64,000 bases of DNA from an uncultured Desulfovibrio sp. (lineage in GTDB: Bacteria; Desulfobacterota; Desulfovibrionia; Desulfovibrionales; Desulfovibrionaceae): the NCBI GenBank assembly GCA_900547595.1, contig URHE01000002.1, positions 10,169 to 74,168 on the forward strand. The letters run 5' to 3'. Both the position numbers and the translations under genes were made by a program. Of this stretch, positions 1-12,022 are shown piece by piece (position 1 is the first letter of the stretch; every line of letters begins with the position of its first letter). The notes under the pieces were generated by a model. The model had not been told where the DNA came from and did no database searches. It saw nothing but the letters and a program-made list of their open reading frames with translations.

Positions 1-3841
<3,841 letters not shown>

Positions 3842-3908
3842 ATCAGCCCTCCGGCTGTGCCCAACCATCTGGAATTCCGGCCGCAAGGCCGCAACTGACG
3901 GGGACGCT

Positions 3909-4424
3909 ATGGAAATTTTGCGACTTGAGGCGCCGAAACCATCGCTGTGCGACAGGATTTACGTTCTTGGAGCCACACTGAAGGCGTTCCGCGGGCAACG
4001 CCATGTGGAGACGCACATCATCCGGCACGGTGCCACGGAAGAGGAACTGGCCGCCTTGCGCGGCAAAGGTCTCGTGGCGCCGCCCGATCCTTCCATGCCC
4101 GCGGCGCTCCTTGAGGGAGCCACGGAAGACCGCGCCCTGCGCTGTCTGCTTGAAGCCTTTACCGCTGAGGAAAGCGAGGCCCTTGCCGCCTGGCTTGAGC
4201 GTCGCTACGCGGACAGGATCGAAAAACTCGTCATCTGCCCGCTGGAATTGCCCGTTCCCCTCGGCGTCGGGCCACTGGGCGAGATACCCGAAGGCGGCCA
4301 GACGGGGTTCATCCGCTTTGACGCCGCGCCGGGCTACGCGCTGCCCTTTGCCGCGCGCGCGTTTTATGATCTCTCCGCCCACGCCCCGGCGGAAACATCG
4401 CCACAGGGACCGCAAAATACATAA
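3909..4424 (+). CDS. Conserved-looking protein of unknown function (171 aa)
   Basis: A 171-residue protein I do not recognise. It is divergent from uvrB with 67 nt between the two start codons. No signal peptide, membrane segment or metal-binding motif is apparent. The sequence is mixed alpha/beta in character, with a proline-rich patch around residues 110-130. Codon use is like the neighbouring housekeeping genes, which supports it as real. Its last 61 nt overlap the 3' end of the convergent aat gene. No clear Shine-Dalgarno is seen before ATG 3909, so the start is the least certain part. Confidence 0.6.
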   Translation: MEILRLEAPKPSLCDRIYVLGATLKAFRGQRHVETHIIRHGATEEELAALRGKGLVAPPDPSMPAALLEGATEDRALRCLLEAFTAEESEALAAWLERRYADRIEKLVICPLELPVPLGVGPLGEIPEGGQTGFIRFDAAPGYALPFAARAFYDLSAHAPAETSPQGPQNT

Positions 4425-5152
4425 TCCGCCCGCCAGGGGGCCCACGGGCAGATGCGGGGCGCCGCGGCTTCAGGGGGCGATGTCGCGGGAGGGCACTCAA
4501 GGGCGCGCGCGAGCGCGCGCAAAAACTCGCTCCGCGGCACCAGCCGCGCGCCCATGCGTTCCATATGCGGCGTGGCCTGCTGGCAGTCGAGCAGCCAGAC
4601 GCCGCGCCGCCTGAGCAGGCCCACCAGACCGGCCAGAGCGGCCCGCGACGCTTCCGGTTCTGTGTGGAACATGGATTCGCCGAAAAACGCGCGGCCCAGG
4701 GCGACGCCGTACAGGCCGCCCACCAGGGCATCCCCGCGCCACGCCTCCACCGAATGCGCGTAGCCCAGAGCATGCAGCCGCTCATAGGCGGCTATCATTT
4801 CCGCCGTGATCCAGGTCCCGGACGGCTGTGCTCCGCGGCATGGCCGCGGAGCGGCGCAGGCGCGGATGACCCTGCCGAACGCCGCATCCAGCGTCAGCGC
4901 AAACGGAGATGCCCGCAGCCTGCGCGCGCTTCTGCGCGGCAGATGAAAACAGTCTGGAGGAAGCACACAACGCGGGTCGGGAGACCACCACAGCACGGGC
5001 AGGCCGGGCCCGAACCAGGGGAATATGCCCCGGCTGTAGGCCGCAAGCAGCCGTGCCGGTTCGAGGTCTCCCCCCATGCAGAGCGGGGCGTCGCCGGGCG
5101 CGGCCTCAGGGGCGGGAAAGAGCGCGGCCAGGCGGGAAAATGCCGCGTACAT
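4364..5152 (-). CDS. aat: Leucyl/phenylalanyl-tRNA--protein transferase
   Basis: Transfers Leu or Phe from aminoacyl-tRNA to proteins with N-terminal Lys/Arg, creating primary destabilising residues for the ClpS/ClpAP N-degron pathway in the cytoplasm. The 262-residue protein carries the family signature SRGIFPWF followed by LWWSPDPR near residues 38-60. It also has the WITAEMIAAY region, the GGLYGVALGRAFFGESMF core and the C-terminal MGARLVPRSEFL block. ATG 5152 was chosen because an AAGGAG Shine-Dalgarno lies about 10 nt upstream and the family N terminus begins there; the frame itself is open to 5380. It lies downstream of clpA, separated by a hairpin at 5283-5311. The C terminus is about 20-30 residues longer than typical and overlaps the convergent gene ending at 4424. 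Confidence 0.95.
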   Translation of the reverse strand: MYAAFSRLAALFPAPEAAPGDAPLCMGGDLEPARLLAAYSRGIFPWFGPGLPVLWWSPDPRCVLPPDCFHLPRRSARRLRASPFALTLDAAFGRVIRACAAPRPCRGAQPSGTWITAEMIAAYERLHALGYAHSVEAWRGDALVGGLYGVALGRAFFGESMFHTEPEASRAALAGLVGLLRRRGVWLLDCQQATPHMERMGARLVPRSEFLRALARALECPPATSPPEAAAPRICPWAPWRADYVFCGPCGDVSAGAWAERS

Positions 5153-5282
5153 GGCGCATCCGGCTCCTTGGACATTTTCCTCAGGTTTCGCTGCCGGCAT
5201 TTCCCCGCAGAGCTGGACAAGCGGCGGAAAAGCGTGGTTTCCCGCGCATTGCGGCGCGGGCATCCGCCCCGCATCCGCCCGG

Positions 5283-5311
5283 GCGTTTCCGCGATTCCAT
5301 TGCGAAAACGC
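5283..5311. repeat. Stop-abutting hairpin repeat, copy A (downstream of clpA)
   Basis: 13-nt arms (5283-5295 and 5299-5311) with a 3-nt loop, one A/C mismatch and one G-T wobble. It starts directly after the clpA TAG stop (5315-5313). Over about 36 nt it matches copy B at 19858-19890 at roughly 30 positions, including the mismatch position in the stem. It may act as a transcription terminator or a 3'-end-stabilising hairpin; there is no U-tract. Confidence 0.65.
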
Positions 5312-5312
5312 G

Positions 5313-7604
5313 CTAAACGCCCCGGGCAGCCGGTGACGCCCCGGAGCGCTGCCGCTTCCTGGCCGGCGCGGCAGGGGCAAGGGTCAGCGCATCCCCTTTC
5401 ACGCCGAGTCGCGCCTCGCCGCCCTTTTTCAAAAAGCCGAACAGCAGCTCCGCCGCCAGTTTGTCCTCCAGTTCACTGCGCAACAGACGGCGCAGGGGGC
5501 GCGCCCCCATGGCGGGGTCGAAGCCGCGGCGCGCCAGCCAGCGGCGCGCCGCTTCGGACACGCGCAGCTCCACCTTGCGCCCGGCAAGCGTGGCGCGGAC
5601 TTCAGCCAGAAACTTGTCCACGATGCGGAGCATCATGGGTTCTTCAAGGCTGCGGAACGGCACCATGGCATCCAGGCGATTGCGAAATTCCGGGGCGAAC
5701 AACCGCTCCACTGCCTTGAGGCCCTTGCGCGCCGCATCGTCGGGCGCGGCTTCGCCAAAGCCGATGGTGGCGCCCGACATTTCAAAGGCCCCCGCGTTGG
5801 AGGTCATGATGAGGATGGCGTTGGAAAAATCCGTCTTGCGACCGGAATTGTCCGTAAGCGTTCCGTAATCCATTACCTGAAGCAATACATTAAAAATATC
5901 GGGATGCGCCTTTTCCACCTCATCCAGAAGGATGACGGAATATGGCGCCTTCCGCACGGCTTCCGTGAGCTGGCCGCCCTCGTCATACCCCACATACCCG
6001 GGAGGCGAGCCGATGAGCCGGGAGACCGAATGTTTCTCCATGTATTCGCTCATGTCGAAACGCAGGAACTCCACACCGAGTATCTCGGCAAGACTGCGGG
6101 CGACCTCCGTCTTGCCCACGCCGGTAGGCCCGTAAAAGAGGAAGGAGCCGGAGGGGCGCCGCTCCTGACTGAGCCCCGCCCTGGCGCGCAGGATGGCGCG
6201 CACGGTCAGTTCAATGGCCTCATCCTGCCCAAAGACGCGTCGCTTGAGATCGCGTTCAAGATGGGCGAGGCGTCCGCGCTCGCTGCTGGAAACCGTCCGC
6301 GGCGGCACCCCCGCCATACGGGCCACAATGCGCTCGACATCGGCAAGGGTCACAGTGGGGCGCCCGGAGCCGCACTCCCCGGCTTCCCGCTTAAGGCGCA
6401 CGGCGGCGCCGCATTCATCCATGACGTCAATGGCCTTGTCCGGAAGCAGGCGGTCGCGCACATGGCGCGCCGAAAGATCGGCCATGGCCCGAAGCACCGC
6501 GGGGGTGTAGCGGACGCCATGGTGCGCGGCATACCTTTCCTCCAGCCCCTGAAGAATGGCGAAACACTCCTCCACACTGGGCTCGCGCAGGTCGATACGC
6601 TGAAAACGGCGGGCCAGGGCGCGATCTTTCTCGAAATGTTTGCGATATTCCTCGTAGGTGGTGGAGCCGATACAGCGGATCTCGCCATTGGCAAGCGCCG
6701 GCTTGAGCATATTTGCCGCATCCAGCGAACCGCCGGAAGTCTCGCCCGCGCCCACCAGCGTATGGATCTCGTCAATAAAAAGAATGGCATCGGGCATGCT
6801 CTTGAAGGCGTCCACAATGGCCTTGATGCGGGCCTCGAAATCGCCCCGATAGCGCGTGCCCGCCACCAGCAGCCCCATATTGAGCGCGAAAATCCGCGTC
6901 TCGGCAAACATCGCCGGGACGCGCCCTTCCGCAATGCGCAGGGCCAGCCCTTCCGCCATGGCTGTTTTGCCGACACCGGCATCGCCCACGAAGAGAGGAT
7001 TGTTCTTGCGGCGCCGGCACAGGATCTCAATGGCCCGATCCAGTTCCTGGGAACGCCCCACCAGGGGGTCGATCCCGCCTTCCCGCGCTTTGGCGGTCAG
7101 TTCCACGGTAAATTCCGCAAGAGGGTCCTTGCCTGCTTTCTTGTCGCCGTCTTCAGGGGCGCGCTCCGCCCCTTCCGGCTCCATGCCGTGCGAGATGAAG
7201 GTGAGCACATCCAGGCGCTCCACCCCCTGTTTGCGAAGAAAATACCGGGCGTAGCTCTCCTCCTCGTCAATGATGGCGATGAGCAGGTCCCCCATTTCCA
7301 CGGCAGCCCGCCCCGAGGAACGGACATGTCCGAGCGCCCGCTCAAGCACGCGCTGGACGCCCTCCGTCTGCGCGATCTTGTATTCACCTGTCTGCGGAAC
7401 CGATTCGAGTTCCGAGTGGAAAAATCCTTCCAGCTGCTCCCGCAGCAGCCCGACGCCCGCGCCGCTGCCCTCAAGGATGGTCCTGCCCTTGACGCTCTTG
7501 CTCAACGAAAAGAGAAGATGCTCCACCGTCAGCATGTCATGCCCACGGCGCTGCACTTCCATGACGGCGTCCCGCAGGACCTCCTGTACGCTCTTGCTCA
7601 ACAT
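5313..7604 (-). CDS. clpA: ATP-dependent Clp protease ATP-binding subunit ClpA
   Basis: AAA+ unfoldase that feeds substrates, including ClpS-delivered N-degron proteins, into ClpP. 763 residues. The N-terminal Clp_N double repeat (about residues 1-150) docks ClpS. The first AAA module has Walker A GDAGVGKT near residue 215, the second GPTGVGKT near residue 490, and the C terminus is the ClpA/B D2 small domain. ATG 7604 has GGAG about 7 nt upstream; a longer open frame to 8006 is overlap with clpS in another frame. The gene follows clpS by 49 nt, the classic clpS-clpA pair. Its TAG stop directly abuts hairpin copy A. The last residues are rich in Ala, Arg and Ser. No clpP is present in the window. 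Confidence 0.97.
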   Translation of the reverse strand: MLSKSVQEVLRDAVMEVQRRGHDMLTVEHLLFSLSKSVKGRTILEGSGAGVGLLREQLEGFFHSELESVPQTGEYKIAQTEGVQRVLERALGHVRSSGRAAVEMGDLLIAIIDEEESYARYFLRKQGVERLDVLTFISHGMEPEGAERAPEDGDKKAGKDPLAEFTVELTAKAREGGIDPLVGRSQELDRAIEILCRRRKNNPLFVGDAGVGKTAMAEGLALRIAEGRVPAMFAETRIFALNMGLLVAGTRYRGDFEARIKAIVDAFKSMPDAILFIDEIHTLVGAGETSGGSLDAANMLKPALANGEIRCIGSTTYEEYRKHFEKDRALARRFQRIDLREPSVEECFAILQGLEERYAAHHGVRYTPAVLRAMADLSARHVRDRLLPDKAIDVMDECGAAVRLKREAGECGSGRPTVTLADVERIVARMAGVPPRTVSSSERGRLAHLERDLKRRVFGQDEAIELTVRAILRARAGLSQERRPSGSFLFYGPTGVGKTEVARSLAEILGVEFLRFDMSEYMEKHSVSRLIGSPPGYVGYDEGGQLTEAVRKAPYSVILLDEVEKAHPDIFNVLLQVMDYGTLTDNSGRKTDFSNAILIMTSNAGAFEMSGATIGFGEAAPDDAARKGLKAVERLFAPEFRNRLDAMVPFRSLEEPMMLRIVDKFLAEVRATLAGRKVELRVSEAARRWLARRGFDPAMGARPLRRLLRSELEDKLAAELLFGFLKKGGEARLGVKGDALTLAPAAPARKRQRSGASPAARGV

Positions 7605-7653
7605 GGCTACTCCGTAATGGGGCCTCCCGGCCCGGCAAATCCCGTCACGGGGG

Positions 7654-7971
7654 TCATATCCTTTCGAGACTGCACCTGAGGGGGAAACCTGCCTGGCGGG
7701 CCGCCTGATGCACCTGCCCCACCTTTGTTTCCGCCACTTCCCGTGTATAGACACCGCACTGGCCAACGCCATGCTGGTGGACATCGAGCATGATGGCCGT
7801 GGCATCCGTAAGGCTTTTGCGGAAGATGCTCCGCAAAATGCCCACCACAAACTCCATGCTCGTATAATTGTCGTTGTGCAGCAGCACGCGATAGCGCGCG
7901 GGTTCCCGCACCTGTTCCTCAAGCCGCGTGAACTGTTCGCTGTCCACTCCGGCTGATGCATATGACGGCAT
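7654..7971 (-). CDS. clpS: ClpS N-degron adaptor
   Basis: Small adaptor that binds N-terminal Leu/Phe/Tyr/Trp residues and delivers the proteins to ClpAP. 105 residues, with a disordered N-terminal extension of about 25 residues as is usual. The signature LLHNDNYTSMEFVV is at residues 30-43, where the Asn/Asp pair contacts the substrate alpha-amino group. The HQHG segment is at 65-68 and the VYTREVAE ClpA-binding region at 74-81. Canonical family members have HNDDYT; here the second Asp is Asn, a common variant. ATG 7971 has AGGAG about 9 nt upstream. It lies between a CYTH gene and clpA on the same strand. Confidence 0.95.
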   Translation of the reverse strand: MPSYASAGVDSEQFTRLEEQVREPARYRVLLHNDNYTSMEFVVGILRSIFRKSLTDATAIMLDVHQHGVGQCGVYTREVAETKVGQVHQAARQAGFPLRCSLERI

Positions 7972-8002
7972 GCGCGATTTCTCCTGAACGCCCGCAAGGA
8001 CT

Positions 8003-8659
8003 TCAAAAATATATGTCCTGAACCGCTTTGCCCGGCAGTCCGAGGCGCTCTCGCAGACGGCGCCGCTCATCAGCCCCGAACACAAAGGAGCGCTCGTGCG
8101 GCAAGCCCCGGGAACAACGCCACTCCTGATGGAGCACATGATAACTTTTGGTGCTGAACTCGTATTTGTCAAGGCCCAGAAGGCGGGCGGCGGCATCGAG
8201 CCCCTCGGCCTCCCCTTCCAGCTCCACCACCCGGGCAAAGGGGAGTTCATCAAGCTCCACCAGCATTTCGCTCCCTTCGGCGCGGTCAGGCGCCAGGCGC
8301 CAGACGGAACGCACCTTTTCGTAGCGGGCAACCGCCACAAAGCCCAGCCCTTCCAGCACGGCGCCCATGGCGGCGGCGCTTTCCACGGCGAGCTCCCGCT
8401 CCTCGCGCGCCTTGAACGCGCTGTCTTTGGCCCCTGGCACCGGCAATTTCAGCGTCAGCACATGACGGGCGCGGTCGTGCCATTCCTGGCTGCGCACCCG
8501 GAGCAGCCGCCCGGAGGCATGGATCGCGAAGTCCGGCGTATCAAAAATGACATTGGACTCGAAGTGCGCGCCCAAATCCTCCGCGCCCGCTCCAACAAGC
8601 GCCCCGCGCAAACAGGCGAAATCCACATCAAGATATTTGCGTTCAATTTCCAGCGGCAT
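8003..8659 (-). CDS. CYTH-domain protein (class IV adenylate cyclase / triphosphatase family)
   Basis: A 218-residue CYTH-fold protein. The defining ExExK motif is at residues 4-8 (EIERK), and charged strands typical of the eight-stranded triphosphate tunnel follow (RLLRVR, TLKLP, ERELAVE, LVELDELPFARVVELEGE). Family members hydrolyse triphosphates such as PPPi or thiamine triphosphate, or make cAMP; the sequence alone does not separate these. The start has GGGGAG about 6 nt upstream. It sits 18 nt after radA and 31 nt before clpS in a same-strand run, though no functional link to either is obvious. The C-terminal 30 residues are Arg-rich. Confidence 0.85.
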   Translation of the reverse strand: MPLEIERKYLDVDFACLRGALVGAGAEDLGAHFESNVIFDTPDFAIHASGRLLRVRSQEWHDRARHVLTLKLPVPGAKDSAFKAREERELAVESAAAMGAVLEGLGFVAVARYEKVRSVWRLAPDRAEGSEMLVELDELPFARVVELEGEAEGLDAAARLLGLDKYEFSTKSYHVLHQEWRCSRGLPHERSFVFGADERRRLRERLGLPGKAVQDIYF

Positions 8660-8677
8660 GCCTCTCCCCTTTTCGCC

Positions 8678-10075
8678 TCAGGAGCGGTTGAAGAGCCGCC
8701 GTTGCAGTTCGGCGATGGTACGGACGCAGCCGGGGACATCCTGCCCGCTCTCCTCTTCCGCGCCATGAGGCGCCGCCAGCGCGGGCCGCACGATGGGAGC
8801 AAAGCCGAGGCGCCGCGCCTGGGCAAGGCGGATGGCCTGCGCCGCCACGGGCCGCACCTGCCCGTTGAGGTCCACTTCGCCCCAGAAAATGCTGCGCCCG
8901 GGAAGCGGCACGTCATAATACGACGAAAGGACCGCCGCCACGAGCGCAAGGTCCAGCCCTGGCTCCTGAAGGCGCATGCCGCCCCCCACCTTGGCGTAAA
9001 TGTCCACCTGGCCGAAATTGAGCTTGAGCCGCTTTTCCAGCACGGCCAGCAGAAGATGCAGGCGATTGGCGTCAAAGCCAAGCGCGGCGCGGCGCGGAAT
9101 ACTGAGGAAGGTCCGCGCCACCAGCGCCTGCACCTCCACAGCCAGCGGACGCTGCCCGTCCACGGCCATGACCACGGCCGTGCCGGAAAGCGCGGGGTCG
9201 CGCGCGCCAAGAAAAAAGGTGGAAGGGTCGTCCACCAGCTCCATGCCCCGCTCGCCCATGCGAAAGACCAGCAGCTCCTCATTGGGGCCGAAGCGGTTCT
9301 TGAATACGCGCAAAAGCCGGAACATCTGGCGCCGGTCGCCTTCAAGGGAGATGACCGTATCCACCATATGCTCAAGCAGCCTCGGTCCGGCAAGGACGCC
9401 GTCCTTGGTCACATGTCCCACCAGGATGAGCGCCACGCCCAGACGGCGGCAGACTTCCTGCAGGGTGGTGGCGACGGCCCGCACCTGGCCCACATTGCCG
9501 GGCAGCCCCTCTGCCGCCAGGCTGGTCAGGGTCTGGACGGAATCCACCACGGCAAGGCCGGGCCGCTCCCCTTCGGGCGCGCTTTCCAGCGCGGCAACGA
9601 CATCCTCCACGCGCGAGGTGGCCATGGCCAGGAGCCGGGGCCCCAGAATACCGAGACGCTCGCCCCGCGCCTTGATCTGCGGCAGGGATTCTTCGCCGCT
9701 GGCGTAGAGGACGGGGCGCCCCTGCGACGCCACTGAAGCCGCCACCTGGAGCAGCAGCGTGGATTTGCCGATGCCGGGTTCGCCGCCCACAAGAATGGAC
9801 GCGCCCGGTACCAGCCCCTTGCCGAGCACCCTGTCCAGGGCGCCAAGCCCGCTGGGGAACGGGTGGTGGGCGCCATCGGCCACATCGCGGAGGACCCTGG
9901 GGCGCGCCTGTTCCCCGGCGTTTCCATGGCCGGCGGCGGCTCGCGCCTTGCCGGAAGCGGGCTGCGCCTCGGCCACGAGCGTGTTCCATGCCTGACAGCC
10001 CGGGCACTGGCCCCGCCAGTGCGGACTTTGCGCGCCGCACTGTGTGCAGCGATAGACTTCTCGCATTTTTGCCAT
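8678..10075 (-). CDS. radA: DNA repair protein RadA (Sms)
   Basis: RecA-like ATPase/helicase that processes recombination intermediates and branch migration. About 465 residues. The N-terminal zinc finger has two CxxC pairs (CTQC, CPGC) within the first 30 residues. Walker A GGEPGIGKST is near residue 95-105, the RadA-specific KNRFG motif near 260, and a C-terminal Lon-protease-like domain covers about 290-450. ATG 10075 (MAKMREVY...) matches the usual N terminus, but no strong ribosome binding site is seen and the ATG nine bases downstream is possible. First gene of the radA / CYTH / clpS / clpA / aat run. Confidence 0.95.
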   Translation of the reverse strand: MAKMREVYRCTQCGAQSPHWRGQCPGCQAWNTLVAEAQPASGKARAAAGHGNAGEQARPRVLRDVADGAHHPFPSGLGALDRVLGKGLVPGASILVGGEPGIGKSTLLLQVAASVASQGRPVLYASGEESLPQIKARGERLGILGPRLLAMATSRVEDVVAALESAPEGERPGLAVVDSVQTLTSLAAEGLPGNVGQVRAVATTLQEVCRRLGVALILVGHVTKDGVLAGPRLLEHMVDTVISLEGDRRQMFRLLRVFKNRFGPNEELLVFRMGERGMELVDDPSTFFLGARDPALSGTAVVMAVDGQRPLAVEVQALVARTFLSIPRRAALGFDANRLHLLLAVLEKRLKLNFGQVDIYAKVGGGMRLQEPGLDLALVAAVLSSYYDVPLPGRSIFWGEVDLNGQVRPVAAQAIRLAQARRLGFAPIVRPALAAPHGAEEESGQDVPGCVRTIAELQRRLFNRS

Positions 10076-10366
10076 GCCGGAATTTAAAGGAAAGCCGCCC
10101 CCGAGGCAAGCGCGCCAATGCGGGGGCCACAGCCGCCCGGGAACGGCGCTTCGCGGAGGATCCCCGGCAAAAACAGACATAGGCCGGTGATGCCCCTCAC
10201 GGCGTCCTCGCCCCGGGAACGCTCCCCACGGCGAAAACCCCTTGACGAATGCCGGCAAAACCGCAAAAATTTTTCAAAGACAATGGACAATGAAGACACG
10301 GCTGCCATTTGCCCGCGGGGCGGACGGCAGGCGCGGTGCATTTTGTGAAACCACACAGGAGGCTCC
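10076..10366. promoter_or_regulatory. Divergent intergenic region radA / glpA
   Basis: 291 nt between divergent starts; it must carry promoters for radA and glpABC. No convincing gene is seen in it. A weak TTGACG with an A-rich run about 17 nt later lies near 10242-10270 and could belong to the glpA promoter. No operator palindrome was recognised. Confidence 0.3.
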
Positions 10367-12022
10367 ATGCTGGAAACTACGGTTGTCGTCATTGGCGGCG
10401 GCGCTACCGGCATGGGCACGCTGCGCGACCTGAGCATGCGCGGCGTCCCCGCCATTCTGCTGGAACAGGGCGGCCTGGCCCATGGCACCAGTTCCCGCTT
10501 TCACGGCCTTCTCCACAGCGGCGCCCGCTATGCCGTCAATGACCCGGAATCGGCCCGCGAGTGCATCGAGGAAAACATGATCCTCCGGCGCGTGGGGAAA
10601 CAGTGCGTGGAGGTGACGGAGGGCCTTTTTGTCCTCACTCCCAAGGATGACCCCACATTTGTGGACCCGTGGATCAAGGGCTGCGCCGAGGCCGGCATCA
10701 AGGCGGAGGAAATCAGCCCCGCCGAAGCCCGGCGTCTGGAACCCAATCTGACGCCTGATGCCCAACGCGTTTTCCGCGTGCCCGATTCCTGTGTGGACGG
10801 CTTCCGTCTGGTCCTCCACAATCGCATGTCCGCCGAACGTTATGGCGGACGCGCCCTCACCTATCATGAAGTCATCGCCATCCGGCAGCAGAACGGCACG
10901 GTTTGCGGCGTCACGGCGCGCAATCTCATGACCGGCGAAACCGTGGACATCGCCTGCCGGATGGTGGTCAATGCCGCGGGCTCATGGTCCGGCGAAGTGG
11001 CGGCTCTGGCCGGACTTGAAGCGGCCATCACGCCGGATCGCGGCACGCTTGTGGTCTTCAATCACCGCTTCACCTCGCGCGTGGTCAATCGTCTCCATGC
11101 AAGTTCCGATGGCGACATCTTCGTGCCGCACGGCTCTGTGACCATTCTCGGCACCACGTCCATGCCCACGGACCGCCCCGACGACACCACACCGACCTAC
11201 CCCGAAGTGACGCGGCTGCTTGAGCTTGGCGAACCGCTCTTTCCGCATGTGCGCGATTACCGCATCCTGCGCGCCTTCGCGGGGACGCGCCCGCTGTACA
11301 CGCCCGGAGGCGCTTCCGGACGCAAGGCGAGCCGCAATTTCCACGTCGTGGATCATGCGGCGGACGGGCTTGACGGCATGGTCTCCGTTTTCGGCGGCAA
11401 GCTCACCACCTACCGCCTCATGGCGGAACGCGTCAGCGACGAGGTCTGCCGCCGCCTCTCTGTTTCCACCCCCTGCCGGACGGCTGAAGAACCCATGGTG
11501 GGCACGGTCGATCCCGCCCTGCTGGAACGCGCGGCCAGGCTTTTCCCTGTGCGCGCCCTCAACCTCATGGCCGACAGGCTCGGGGACGACCTCCCGGCGA
11601 CCCTTCAGCAGGCGGAAGTGGCGGCGCTGGCGGCCCGTGCCTCCAAAGACACGCATATCACCGATTTCGGCGGCGGCAATCCCCTGCTCTGTGAATGCGA
11701 AATGGTCTCTCTGGCCGAAGTGGAGTGCGTGGCGCGTGATCCCGCCACCCATTCCCTTACGGACATACGCCTGCGCACACGCCTGGGCATGGGCACCTGT
11801 CAGGGCACCTTCTGTTCCCTGCGCTCCGTCGCCTCGCTTGTGGAGCACGGCATTCGGCTTGAATTCGCGCCGGTGGACAGCCTGTGCCGCTTCCTCCAGG
11901 AACGCTGGAAAGGGCTCAGGCCCGCCATGTGGGGGCAACAGGCCCGCGAAATGGAGTTCAGCCGCGCCGTGTACGCCGGAATCCTCAATCTTGACGGAGC
12001 CATGCATGAGCAGAACAACTGA
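10367..12022 (+). CDS. glpA: Anaerobic glycerol-3-phosphate dehydrogenase subunit A
   Basis: FAD-containing catalytic subunit oxidising sn-glycerol-3-phosphate to dihydroxyacetone phosphate. 551 residues. The N-terminal FAD-binding GGGATG motif is at residues 8-13, and the DAO-fold continues with conserved GTRPLY and GGKLTTYR blocks. The C-terminal BFD-like [2Fe-2S] domain (about 430-490) has CECE then CQGTFC cysteines. A GGAGG-type ribosome binding site precedes ATG 10367. First gene of glpABC; its stop overlaps the glpB start by 17 nt, indicating translational coupling. Confidence 0.97.
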   Translation: MLETTVVVIGGGATGMGTLRDLSMRGVPAILLEQGGLAHGTSSRFHGLLHSGARYAVNDPESARECIEENMILRRVGKQCVEVTEGLFVLTPKDDPTFVDPWIKGCAEAGIKAEEISPAEARRLEPNLTPDAQRVFRVPDSCVDGFRLVLHNRMSAERYGGRALTYHEVIAIRQQNGTVCGVTARNLMTGETVDIACRMVVNAAGSWSGEVAALAGLEAAITPDRGTLVVFNHRFTSRVVNRLHASSDGDIFVPHGSVTILGTTSMPTDRPDDTTPTYPEVTRLLELGEPLFPHVRDYRILRAFAGTRPLYTPGGASGRKASRNFHVVDHAADGLDGMVSVFGGKLTTYRLMAERVSDEVCRRLSVSTPCRTAEEPMVGTVDPALLERAARLFPVRALNLMADRLGDDLPATLQQAEVAALAARASKDTHITDFGGGNPLLCECEMVSLAEVECVARDPATHSLTDIRLRTRLGMGTCQGTFCSLRSVASLVEHGIRLEFAPVDSLCRFLQERWKGLRPAMWGQQAREMEFSRAVYAGILNLDGAMHEQNN

